Part shown: positions 11,258 through 21,287 of the stretch, piece by piece
How positions within the stretch are numbered: the stretch's first letter is position 1
How the letters are laid out: the number at the start of each line of letters is the position of its first letter
Origin: Ilyonectria destructans
Taxonomy: Eukaryota; Ascomycota; Sordariomycetes; Hypocreales; Nectriaceae
Direction: 5' to 3'
DNA: 64,000 bases
Assembly: GCA_020740775.1 (NCBI GenBank)
Contig: JAHEWK010000001.1
Span: 4,526,001 to 4,590,000 of the forward strand
The notes under the pieces: model-generated
Seen by the model: only the letters and a program-made list of their open reading frames with translations
What the model was told of the DNA's origin: nothing
Database searches by the model: none
Made by a program: the position numbers and the translations under genes

Positions 11258-12265
11258 ATGGTCTCCGGCCCAAGCCCAGGCGTCCACATGGCGGCCATGA
11301 TGTCGTCTGTCAACCCCTTCACCCCGGTGACTCCCCCACCTGAAAGCCTCGCCTTTCCTAAACCTCCTGTCCCAAGGCCCTTTCAAAATACTCTCAAGCG
11401 CAAGGCTACAATGCAAGAAGCCCTTGCCGGTCCTTCGATACCTCCTCCTGCTCCTGCTCCGACTTCGCAGCCCCAGACGGCCTCATCCCCTGCCGGCAGC
11501 TCCAGCCAGAGCGACTCGAAGTCGCCACCGCCTCCCAACGCAGGCGGAGCCAACCTCGATCCCAAATACCTCGCCATGGTCTCTCGCATCGCCGCCTACT
11601 ATCAGCAGCGATGCCAGGCCGTAGCCAACTACCAGCAGCAGAGGTGCCAGGCATGGGCCAACATGCACCGCCAGAGGTGTCAGGACATGATGCAAGCATC
11701 CATGCTGGTGGTGGCGTGGTACGTGAGGGATCGCATCCAACGACGACGCCGACGCGAGAAGAGGAGATTCAAGTCGGGCCTGAGACGTCGCACAGCACAG
11801 CCCAAGATCACCAGAACCGAGGTCGTCCGCCGCTGGGTGAAGCAGGTCCCGGAAACCCCAGAGTCACCTAGCAGCGCCATCACCACCATGATCGCCGACC
11901 CGGCTGAGGCTGACTTCTCCATGGACAAGGACCCGCAACCTGACAAGGACGCCAAGCTGTTTGAGATGGCCGATAACCTCATCAAGAGCCAGTACAAGAA
12001 GATCGAGGTGCCCATCATGGGAGTCCTCAACTTCGACGAGAGCGACAACGACAGCGAGAGCGAGCCGGAGGAGCCGGATCAGCTTGATGAGATGGACGAG
12101 GATGAGGATGACCCCGAGGGAGATGAAGAGTACTACGAAGTGGAAGACGACGAGCTCTACGATGACGATATGGAGTACGAGGGAGATGATGGATCCGAGG
12201 TGGTTCACCACGGGACGGGTACCGGTTCAGGCAGCCGGGACAATGACCAGAGTGAATCTTCATGA
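11258..12265 (+). CDS. Uncharacterised protein with QRCQ repeats and acidic C-terminus
   Basis: Single-exon ORF of 335 residues. I do not recognise the family. In order: a Pro/Ser-rich N-terminus (residues 15-95); a central segment (about 105-150) in which QQRCQA-AN is repeated three times at 11-13-residue spacing (YQQRCQAVAN, QQQRCQAWAN, HRQRCQDMMQ); a strongly basic patch (RRRRREKRRFKSGLRRR); then a very acidic Asp/Glu tail (about 265-320). The QRCQ block would form an amphipathic helix with Cys and Gln on one face. A basic patch followed by an acidic tail suggests a nuclear protein, but this is inference only. Start: the ATG at 11258 is first in frame; ATGs at 11288, 11297 and 11300 are alternatives. 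The leader is CA-rich and a T15 tract follows the stop. Confidence 0.72.
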   Translation: MVSGPSPGVHMAAMMSSVNPFTPVTPPPESLAFPKPPVPRPFQNTLKRKATMQEALAGPSIPPPAPAPTSQPQTASSPAGSSSQSDSKSPPPPNAGGANLDPKYLAMVSRIAAYYQQRCQAVANYQQQRCQAWANMHRQRCQDMMQASMLVVAWYVRDRIQRRRRREKRRFKSGLRRRTAQPKITRTEVVRRWVKQVPETPESPSSAITTMIADPAEADFSMDKDPQPDKDAKLFEMADNLIKSQYKKIEVPIMGVLNFDESDNDSESEPEEPDQLDEMDEDEDDPEGDEEYYEVEDDELYDDDMEYEGDDGSEVVHHGTGTGSGSRDNDQSESS

Positions 12266-14135
12266 TGACTGCTTTTTTTTTTTTTTTGGTTCGGATGGAA
12301 AATTAATGACGGCGACAACTCATCTACACGTGTACTGTGTTTTTCTCTTTTTCTTTCTTTTTACCGGCGCAAACTGCCAGGCGGGTATGGGTCTAACACA
12401 CGAAAGAAACCCTTGGGAGTCAGGGCATCTCACTTTTTATATATAGCCATGATACCTTTGACCTTAGCTAGCCCACCTACCTACAGTACAACAAAAACTT
12501 GTACATAACTCAGCCGGCACGCGCCCTGCTTTTTAAATGAGAAGACACACAAACTCGTTTCAAGAAAATAAATGAACCTCGACCCTAATAAATGAACGCA
12601 TATGGGCAGATAATGGTGCACTGAATGAACTGGGGACCAGGGATCAGCCCTGTAGAGGTGGGATGGATAGATGGTTCGTGGCAGCCATGCCCCGACCGTC
12701 TGGGACGGGGCAGATCAGGGTGGTACGGGACGTAATTTAGCCGTGCTCGGATTGAGGTGACATTGTGAAGATTGTGACGGGGGATGTATCATCCGTCATC
12801 TCTCTGCGTGGAGCGGTAAGTGCAGCTTGATTAACACGGTGTTCACAGCTAATACATGGCGTGAACACACTGTACGCCGTGTGTACTACCTACCTACCAT
12901 GGCAAGACGCGGAAGCCGTGAAACCATTGCGGTTCAAGTTACGGGTCTGCCTTGCTCTTGCATCTAGAGCTTAAATGTATTTCGGGAGCAGGAACTTCAA
13001 TGGGTAGCTCCCAAGGTTGGCCAATAAACTGCTCCGTAACCGCCGCAGGATGAAAGTTGAGACTTCCGCACGACTGTTGTCAACGTCGCTGCATTTGCAT
13101 GTATCGGCAACGGCTACCCACGAGAGAACTCTAATGGCTGGTCGTCGTCTATAGAAGAGGTAGCTAAATCTTGAGCCATTTCCGAAACTGTCATCCTCCA
13201 ACTCTTCATCCTCTCCTCGTCATCCGCCCTCGACCGTCCGTCCTCGACCTTGTCCGCCTATCTCCGATTCCATCGTTTGTCCTCGGGGTGCGCCCTCGTG
13301 CTGTTTTGGGTCCGGGTCCTGAGCTCCCTTCGCGTCATTCATCAGATATCAGTGTTTAAACGATATACTTTTTACTTGGACTCCTTCGCAACCCCAAACC
13401 CTTGGACTCGCGGCCATTGTCGCCCGCTGCGCCAGCCATGATGAGGTACGTTTGGTTTGTTTAGTTTTCTCCCACTCACCGATGGTTCCATGACCCGACC
13501 CCTTTGGGGAATGGCTTGGGCTCTTCCCCGCACCAGCGCCGCAATGGTCTCCAAGGCTAGGCCGCAGTTAGGGGGCTCCCTCTGTTGCCGGCGGGTCCTC
13601 CCCCGGGCCTGACAACGCCTGGGACTCGGCACCCGGGCTCCCTATGGCTCCCTGTAGATGGGGCCGCTGTGGGCCTTGCACCTCCATCACAAGACCCCGC
13701 CACTTCAAGCCTCCGCCGTTCTCAGGGTGCTGAAGCTGAGCTTGTTTGACCTTGAGGAGCTTCCCAAAACAACCCGTATCGCTCTGTTAGCTCTATTAAA
13801 GCTCCCAGCTCCCAGCTCTCAGCTCGCTCCTCTCCATCTTCCACCCTGCATCACCCCCAAGTCCCAATCCCACCAATCCCATCAACAACACCACCCCCCT
13901 CTCGTCTCTCAATCCACACGTTACCACCTCTCACTCTCGCTATTGACTTGCTCACTCATCCCTCGACAGCTACCAAGAGACTCTCGTCGACCACCTCCTC
14001 CCTGTCTCTGCCGGCTGTCCCCGCCATACGCCATCTCCCGATAACCAGCGTCGGCATCCGCTCCCAGGAAAGCTCCGACGTCTTTCCAATCGATCTGCAC
14101 CTCCCGCTCCCGGTCACCCTCTCGACGCTCATACT
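12266..14135. other. 1.9-kb intergenic region with probable AMS1 leader
   Basis: The first part is the 3' flank of the acidic-protein gene, starting with a T15 tract (12273-12287). No gene-like ORF follows. From about 13190 the plus strand is CT-rich, typical of a fungal 5' leader. It holds ATGATGAG followed by a GTACGT donor (13446) and a possible acceptor ending CGACAG at 13969. This would be a 5'-UTR intron of about 524 nt with a tiny upstream ORF before AMS1; it is unproven. TACCTACCTACC motifs occur near 12475 and 12890. Confidence 0.45.
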
Positions 14136-17100
14136 ATGGGTGGAGGCGGCGAGCTCAAGGGCCATGGCTCTTACCCTGTCTTGGCCGAGCGGCCCGTCGG
14201 CGTGCCTAAGACGAGCATCCTAAAAGGCCGTATCGAACCGTTCTATAAGCCAGGACAATATGAGAAGGTCAATCTACTGGCGTACGTAGCAATTCCCTTG
14301 CCCCCCAAAAACCCCGAAGCTAACGTGGTTGATGCAGGAACATGTACAATGCCACATTCTCCGGCAAGCCCCACGTTCAGCTATGGGTCTGGGATGCCCA
14401 AGAAACCACCCGCCCGACCTTCGAGGAGGCCACTTCCCACGAGTTCAGAGAAACCCACGTCGGCACCTCTTTTGGTCCTTCGTGGTCTACTCACTGGTTC
14501 AAGGTAGTCCTGCGCATCCCCAGTGACCTTGATGATGAGGAGCGCATCGAGCTCCACTGGGATGCCCACAATGAAGGTACCATCTGGACCCATGACGGCA
14601 TCCCCATTCAGGGCCTCACCGGTAGCGGCGAGCGCATCGAGTGGATTATCCCCAAGTCCTTCCGCGATGGCAAGGAACACACGATTTATGTTGAAATGGC
14701 ATGCAACGGCATGTTCGGAAATGCGCCCGACGGTAAGACTAGTATTGCGCCGCCAGACCCTAACAGGCACTTCACCCTCTCCAAGGCCGACATCGTTGCC
14801 GTCAACCTCCCGGCTCGCATGCTTCTCTTCGATATGTGGGAGATTGGCGATGCCGCACGAGAGCTTCCAGAGAACGCGGCTGAGCAGAACCACGCCCTCT
14901 CCGTTGCCATGAAGATCATCAATACCTTCCAGGTCAACGACCAAGAGTCGATCATCAAGTGTCGCAAGATTGCCCAAGAGATCTTGGGTCCTGATGTGGA
15001 TTCCCACCGCGTCTACGAAGTGGGAAAGGACCCCGTTGTGTTCGGCATTGGCCACTGCCACATCGACAGCTGTTGGCTGTGGCCCTGGGCTGAGACGAAG
15101 CGCAAGGTCGTCCGGTCCTGGACCAACCAGTGCGATCTCATGGAGCGCTACCCCGAGGCCAACTTTGCCTGCTCCCAAGCTCAGCAATACAAGTGGTTGA
15201 AACAAAACTACCCCGCCGCCTATGAACGAGTCAAGTCCAAGGTCAACGAGGGCCAGTTCCATCCAATTGGTGGTAGCTGGGTCGAGCACGACACCAACAT
15301 GCCCAGCGGCGAGTCTCTTGTTCGTCAGTTTTTCTATGGTCAGAGGTTCTTTGAGAACGAGTTTGGCTCTCGCTGCCGTACTTTCTGGCTACCTGATACA
15401 TTTGGATACTCGAGCCAACTTCCTCAGCTCTGTCGGCTGGCTGGCATGGATCGTTTCATGACCCAAAAGCTGAGCTGGAACAACATCAACAACTTCCCCC
15501 ACACCACTTTCATGTGGGTCAGCCCTGATGGCAGCCAGGTCATCTGCCATATGCCCCCGTCGGAGACCTACACTGCCGAGGCCAATTTTGGCGATCTTAG
15601 AAGGAGTATCTCGCAACACAAGACTATGCGGGTCGATAGCTCGTCTCTTCTTGTCTTTGGCAAGGGCGACGGTGGAGGCGGTCCTACTTGGCAACACTTT
15701 GAGAAGCTTCGACGATGTGCTGGAATCAGCAACACCATCGGTGGCATCCCCAAATTGAAGCTTGGTCTCTCGGTTGATGACTTCTTTGACCGACTCAGTC
15801 CCAAGATCGGGGAGTTCCCAACGTGGTACGGCGAGTTGTACTTTGAGCTCCACCGAGGTACCTACACAACCCAGGCCAACAACAAGTACTATAACCGAAA
15901 GGCCGAAGTCATGTTGAGGGATATCGAGCAGCTGGCTACGATTGCCTCGATTAAGAAACCGTCGTATAAATACCCAACCAGAGATATTGACGACATGTGG
16001 GAATCCGTGCTTCTTTGCCAGTTTCACGACTGTCTTCCCGGAAGCAGCATTGGCATGTGCTATGATGATTCAGATGAGGTATGCGCTCTATCCTATTCCA
16101 TTTATAACCTATTGCTAACTTTTCTCAGGTTTATGCCAAGGTATTTAAGACTGGAGAGAAGTTGCTCAAGGAACTTTACCGTGTGTTTGGTGTATCAGAT
16201 GCTCGCTCTGATTGCCTTCACGAGTCTGCGGTCGTCAACACCCTCCCCTGGCACCGAAAGGAGCTCGTCGAGATCTCTGAGACGGAGGTGGGCGTTGCTT
16301 GCGGTGATGGGCAGGTGATTGCCCTCCGCTCCTTTAAGATCCAAGAAGAGAAGCCTGCCGTCTCGGTTCTGGAGGAGCCGCGAAACGTTTTCGTTCTGCA
16401 AAACGATCAGCTCCGCGTCGTCGTCGAAGGCGGGTGTATCACCTCTCTCCGTGATTTGGTCAACGATCGTGAGATCGTCGACAAGGGCGGAAAAGCCAAC
16501 AAGTTTGTCATTTTCGATGACATTCCTCTCTACTGGCAGGCCTGGGACGTGGAGGTCTATCACCTAGACACCCGCAGACCACTGGAGTATGGCCAGACGA
16601 GCATTTTCGAGCAAAAGGCTCATCGTGTCACTCTGGTGACGGACATTAAGATCAGCGAGAACAGCTCGGTAAAATCCTACATCAGCTTGTCTGCAGCGCT
16701 CAAGGGTCAGCCTTCGCAGGTCGACTGTTCTGCCGAGGTGGACTGGCACGAAGACTCCAAGTTCCTCAAGGTCGAGTTCCCCGTCGACATCGTCAGCACG
16801 GAGGCCTCGTACGAGACGGCATACGCCATCACCAAGCGACCCACTCACTACAATACCAGCTGGGACATGGCCAAGTTTGAGGTGTGCTGCCACCGATTTG
16901 CTGATCTCTCGGAACACAACTACGGAGTTTCCATCCTCAATGACAGCAAGTACGGGTTCGCAACTGCTGGCAAGGTGATGCGTTTGTCTCTTCTTCGATC
17001 TCCCAAGGCCCCCGATGCAAATGCAGATATGGGGCGCCACTCCATCCGTTGGGCCATCCTCCCACACAAGGGAAGCCTGTCGTCAGAAACAGTGAGAGCG

Positions 17101-17481
17101 GCTTACGTCTTGAACAACCCCCTTAAGCTGCTTTCGGGATCCAAGACAACCATCGCGAGTCTTGCCCAATCGCCTATCAAGCTTGTTAACACGGACGAGT
17201 CTCGATCTCTGATCCTGGATACGATCAAGCGCGGCCACGATGATGAGGAGATCAGCCAGGATCAGAATCTGCATGTTAACAAGGGACAGAGTATCATTTG
17301 TCGAGTGTACGAGTCCCTGGGCGGCCACAGCAGGGGCACCATTGAGACGACATTTGATGTCAAGCGAGTCACCAAGACCAACATCCTTGAGGACGAACTC
17401 GAAGAGATCAAGTATGAGGATGGCAAATTTTCAATCAAACTTCGGCCGTACGAGGTGGCAACATTCAAGCTCCAGCTTTAG
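14136..17481 (+). CDS. AMS1: Vacuolar alpha-mannosidase, glycoside hydrolase family 38
   Basis: Exons 14136-14281, 14338-16078 and 16129-17481 (introns of 56 and 50 nt) encode 1079 residues; yeast Ams1 has 1083. Family role: removes alpha-mannose from free and protein-linked N-glycans, and reaches the vacuole by the Cvt/autophagy route rather than the secretory pathway. In agreement, no signal peptide is seen. GH38 features: HIDSCWLWPW (zinc-binding His/Asp, about residue 290) and FWLPDTFGYSSQLPQ with the nucleophile Asp at about 400. The mid and C-terminal beta-domains follow, ending in EVATFKLQL. The exon joins restore NLLANMYNATFSG and CYDDSDEVYAKVF. The ATG lies in a CT-rich context with no in-frame upstream ATG. 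It is convergent with the ENV7-like kinase. Confidence 0.95.
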
Positions 17482-17879
17482 GGTGACGAGGAGATTGAAT
17501 GCGAGTGCGTTAGCTCTGGAATCCGGGTGTTGCTTGGGTTTTGAACATGGGGTCTGGGGATATCACAAGACAGAATGATGGACAAGGACAGGAATTAGCA
17601 GGCTATGCATCATTGGAAACCTAGCAGAAATGCATTATGGTTGTAGAACAAGGTTAGCCTGAGTACAATCAGTACCTCTATCGATGGAATTCCCTAAAAC
17701 GCCGTTGCCCCTTCCTATGACACGGCAAATAGGCCTAGTAAAGCTAAGTGAAGTCGTAAGTAAACTAGACCCCCAGGTAGACAAGATAAAATATACGAAA
17801 TATCCTACATCCTCTCCTCCTCTGTCGTCCCTTCTCATATATTCCTAACCAAGATTAAAACTCCAACAGTAAACATCCC
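17482..17879. other. Convergent intergenic region, AMS1/ENV7 3' ends
   Basis: This 398-bp gap is AT-richer than the flanking exons and most likely holds the two 3' UTRs. No gene or repeat is seen. Confidence 0.6.
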
Positions 17880-19269
17880 TCAGTTGGCGTCGTCGGGCAG
17901 CTCCTCAATAACGGTCTGGACCATGTCGATAAGCTCGTTGATATCGGGTCGTTCGGCGGGTTCGATCCGCAGGCACTTTCGCACAACCTCACGAATAGGC
18001 TCGCTAATCTCGACAGTGTTGGCGGCCTGGGCCTGCTGCTGCTGTTGAGGTCGCATGCTGCTGGAGCGCTTGACGCCCTGGGGGCCCTCGTCGGGGAAGC
18101 GCCAGTCGCCGCCGAGGACACAGAGGGACAGGGTGCCACCGGTCTCGTCGGAGCGCGCCTCGAAGGGGGACTTGCCGACGAGGCAGGCGTAGAGAGTGCA
18201 GCCGAGGGACCAGATATCGACCTTTGTGTCGATGACGGTGCCGGTGTGGACGTCGAAGAGCTCTGGTGCGCGGTACGGCATGGTGGAGTGCTCGGCGGCC
18301 GTGTCCTGGATCTGGAGGGCGAGGGACTGCGAGGTGACGGGGATGGGTGATATAGCGACGGAGCCGAGGTCCATGAGGATGGGCATAGAGCCGGTGTCGT
18401 CGATCATGATGTTGCCTATCAAGCGTGGGTGTTAGAAGGAGTTTCAAAACGGAACGGGAGAAAAGCGAAGACGTACCTGGCTTGATATCGCGATGGGCAT
18501 ACGACTGATTCGTCGTCCTGCCACCGCTGACCTGGTTTTCGGCCTCCATCAGCGGCCTCTCTTGTTCACCCTCCTCCTCCTCCTCTGTCCTCTTGCCCCT
18601 TGTGTTCATCCTCCTGCCGGACTCACCACTCTCGTTTTGGACCTGGTCCTCCTCGCGCCCCATATCCATGCGCTCGACGGCGGGCTTGTAGTCGTGCATG
18701 GCTCGCAGGGCGTTGCAGACGCCGAGGAAGAGCAGCATGAGGCGGCGCTCGGGGAAGCGGTCGTGGTTGACGAGGTTGGCGTTGATCATGTCCTGCAGGT
18801 TGCCGCGCTTGTAGTAGGGCAGGAGCACGTAGACGGTCTTGGTCGACTCGTCGGCGCCGCGCTCTGTGGCCACGGAGTGGTCGTAGGCTGAGATGATGGT
18901 GGGCACGTGGGCGAAGAGGCGGTAGGCGTCGACCTCGCGCATGGCCAGCTGGACCGACTCGGCGCCGAAGGGGCAGCGGATCTTCTTCAGGGCGAAGAGA
19001 TCATGGGTGGCGGTGTCTTCGACGAGGTAGACGTAGGAGAAGCCGCCCTAGGAAGAGAGAAGGTCAGCGTTCCGCCTTTGGCATCGGTCGGGTTGGGGAA
19101 GCCGTTTTGGGCTCGCGGCCGAGCGAATTCAGGAGCACTGGTATCTTACCTCGCCAAGGAGCCGTTGGATCTTGAAGCTCCGGCTGTTGATCTTGAGGGT
19201 GGGCGATCCGGGGAAGCAGTTGAGGCAGTTCCCGAAGGAGTAGAAGAGGTCGAGGAGGACTTGCGCCAT
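17880..19269 (-). CDS. ENV7: Ser/Thr protein kinase, Env7 / STK16 family
   Basis: Three exons (19269-19150, 19047-18477 and 18415-17880; introns of 102 and 61 nt) give 408 residues. The N-terminus (LDLFYSFGNCLNCFPGS) holds two Cys just before the kinase domain, matching the palmitoylated N-terminus of yeast Env7 and human STK16; membrane anchoring at the vacuole or Golgi is inferred. Kinase motifs: glycine loop LLGEGGFSYVYLVE, VAIK-type Lys in FALKKI, catalytic HRDIKPGN (about residue 230), DLG in place of DFG (LMDLGSVA, as in STK16), and APE (YRAPELFD). An insert of about 60 charged residues rich in Glu/Arg sits just before HRD. Family role: yeast Env7 restrains vacuole fusion. The ATG at 19269 is first in frame. 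Confidence 0.88.
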
Positions 19270-19968
19270 GGTGGCTAGATTCCGGTGTGATTTGGTGGTG
19301 TCGTATCCCGCAATTCGGCCGTGGTATTCTGCTCGGTGCTGATATCGTCGAGCGCTAGAGTCTCCAAGACTGCAAGAATGGAGCCCGTCGAGATGTCGGA
19401 CGTACGCGGAGGCGAATCGGGATCGGGATCAGGATGGGCTTCAATGGACGCAGCGACAGCGACAGCGCCGGCAAAACTGGAGAAGCAGGTGCAATTGGGT
19501 CGTCGCGCGGTGCCAGAGACGTCGTGCGCTTGCAAAAAGGAGATGGTGGAGGCGGACAGGAATAGGGAGGATTGACGATGGGCAGTTGGAAAGCTGACTT
19601 CGTTGTTGGACTTTGGCTGAGGCTCAGCCACTCGGCCAGAGCTCAGCCCTGAGACGCCACGATACCAGCTGAGGTGCTACGTACCTAGGTAGGGAGCTCT
19701 CACAATGCCAAGGTGGGTGGGTACGTACCTCGGTGACGAATCCGTCCAACGGGAGCCAGCAGGTACGTACCTACCTCTAGTCTCTAAGGTACCTGTGCAG
19801 GGTCTAAAGCTACCTTACCTTACCTATGGCTGCTTTAAGGTGAGCATAGGAAGGATGCCACAGTTGCTACGAAAGCTACCTACGGCACACCCTATCCTGT
19901 GAGAATGTGGTATTATAAGCTATCTCAACATACTTAAAAGACTAGCTCGGAAAGAAGCCTTCAGCCAA
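19270..19968. promoter_or_regulatory. ENV7 upstream region with TACCTA motif cluster
   Basis: About 700 bp upstream of the ENV7 start. From 19678 to about 19870 there is a dense run of TACGTACCTAGG, GTACGTACCTACC, AAGGTACCTG and TACCTTACCTTACCTA elements on both strands. There is no ORF of note. The function is unknown; the density exceeds anything else in this window. Confidence 0.45.
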
Positions 19969-20722
19969 TCAAGGATAGACTTCTGCGAGGATCTCGCCAC
20001 CATTTCTGGCTGCTGTTCTCCCGTCTTGGACCTCAACGACACTCCGGGTAACATCCCACGTTAGAGTCCAGCCTGTACGTCGTGTTGGCATCTTATCCGA
20101 CGAGGGGAAACTGGCGCGAAGGCGCTCCACCAGATGCGGCAGTTCTAGGGAAGGCAGCGCATTGTTGATACCGTTCCGGACAAAGATATTTGAGAAGCTG
20201 CCCGCTATAACGAGCGAGATTTACCTAGCCAGGAGGGCTGTCGCGGCGTAAATTTTTTTAGCAAGTTGGCTTCTATCAAATACAACACGCAGCCGAAAAA
20301 GAAAAAAAAAACATGCTCTCTTGAAGACCCGCAGCCAAAGTTACCCCCCGAGACAAGGATGTCGTTAGGCTTCGCAGTCGATCCAAAGTTAGGGTCGTAA
20401 TTCTCCATGCAGGGACAGATGCCTCAACCCTATCGATCAAAGGCTCCAGCTGTTCAACGACGTTGCTGAGCTCGCTTTAGTTAGTCGCAGGTGCTCTAGT
20501 GCCGTAACCGTACTCTACGCCAGAGTAATTCTCTAGCATTTCATAAACGCCGGGGCGCTGGCAGCCACAACCTCAGGACTAACAAGGTACGCATCGGCGA
20601 CTATCTCGCTGTCAGTCTTACAAACTACTGTGAACATAGTAGGAGATGAAGGGAAAACTGACGCCTTGATCCAAGCCTGCCCTTGAAGTTGTGGTCGACG
20701 CAGAAATTCCTACATGGTCCGT
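19969..20722 (-). pseudogene. Decayed homoaconitase (Lys4/LysF-type aconitase superfamily) fragment
   Basis: Disconnected minus-strand segments keep the order of the C-terminal half of a homoaconitase. GPC-x-NF and HNFKGRLGS lie near 20673-20722, VADAYLVSPEVVAASA near 20560-20610, and [20 protein letters not shown] with [10 protein letters not shown] at 20312-20408. ATALLAR, an in-frame stop, then [12 protein letters not shown] and RNGINNAL follow at about 20150-20250, and TRRTGWTLTWDV near 20050. The GSSRE loop is split from ATALLA by about 65 bp of T-rich sequence, several stops lie between the blocks, and the first half (with two of the Fe-S cysteines) is missing. Homoaconitase acts in the alpha-aminoadipate route to lysine; this copy cannot encode an active enzyme. 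Some gaps could be old introns. Confidence 0.78.
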
Positions 20723-21287
20723 GCTTTTCGTTCCTTCGGTCCCCACCGAACGTCCGGACGAGTTCCCACATGGTCGTAGGCCAGTTCTGGTTGGTCAGAG
20801 GTAGACCCACTGGCTCGCCGAGGAAATATGGGGCCGGTCCCTCATGCTGGTTCTGAAGGCTCACTCGTTCTGATATCAAAAAGACGGAGATACCATCGTT
20901 TACTCACAACACATAGATGTGTTCCTTGTTAATTCATCTAAAAGAAAAGCCATGCGTCCCCCATATGCTTTTTTCAATGCCGCTCTAACCACAATACATT
21001 GCTTGTTCCTCCCGTTTCTCATTTCCCGTTCTCCGTTTCCCAATTATCCATGCCACCCATTTGAACCCTTGATGCGGATAGTACAACAAGACTTTGCCTC
21101 CACATCAGCGTCGCTCCTCTTACAAAACAAGTCCCCTCTCCCAGTGTTAATTTATGGGTGTTCTTCTATAGAAATGCGCGTTTCTTTGTGTCTGTCCGAG
21201 CCTTGGCTGCCGAACACACGCCCTATCCACTCATCCATTGCAATTCACCACTCTCCACTCCGAACTTCAACAAACATCGGCATCTCC
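20723..21287. other. Non-coding region between homoaconitase relic and SNT2 3' end
   Basis: A minus-strand ORF at 20625-20879 continues upstream of the relic, but its N-terminal part does not match homoaconitase in any way I can see. The rest is AT-moderate sequence, probably containing the SNT2 3' UTR. Confidence 0.45.

Noticed and set aside
12920..12960. GGTTCAAGTT, a weak tRNA B-box-like string
   Set aside because: The last bases do not fit the B box, and no acceptor stem or anticodon arm could be folded by eye.
14381..15289. 302-codon minus-strand ORF opposite AMS1
   Set aside because: It lies entirely within GH38 coding sequence, has no recognisable domain, and does not extend beyond the exon.
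17940..17965. GGGTTCGATCC, resembling a tRNA B box
   Set aside because: It lies inside the Env7-like kinase coding sequence, with no A box at the right distance and no cloverleaf.
20625..20879. Minus-strand ORF upstream of the homoaconitase relic as a separate gene
   Set aside because: It runs into the relic, holds only the NFKGRLGS block as a match, and its N-terminal part shows no family resemblance.
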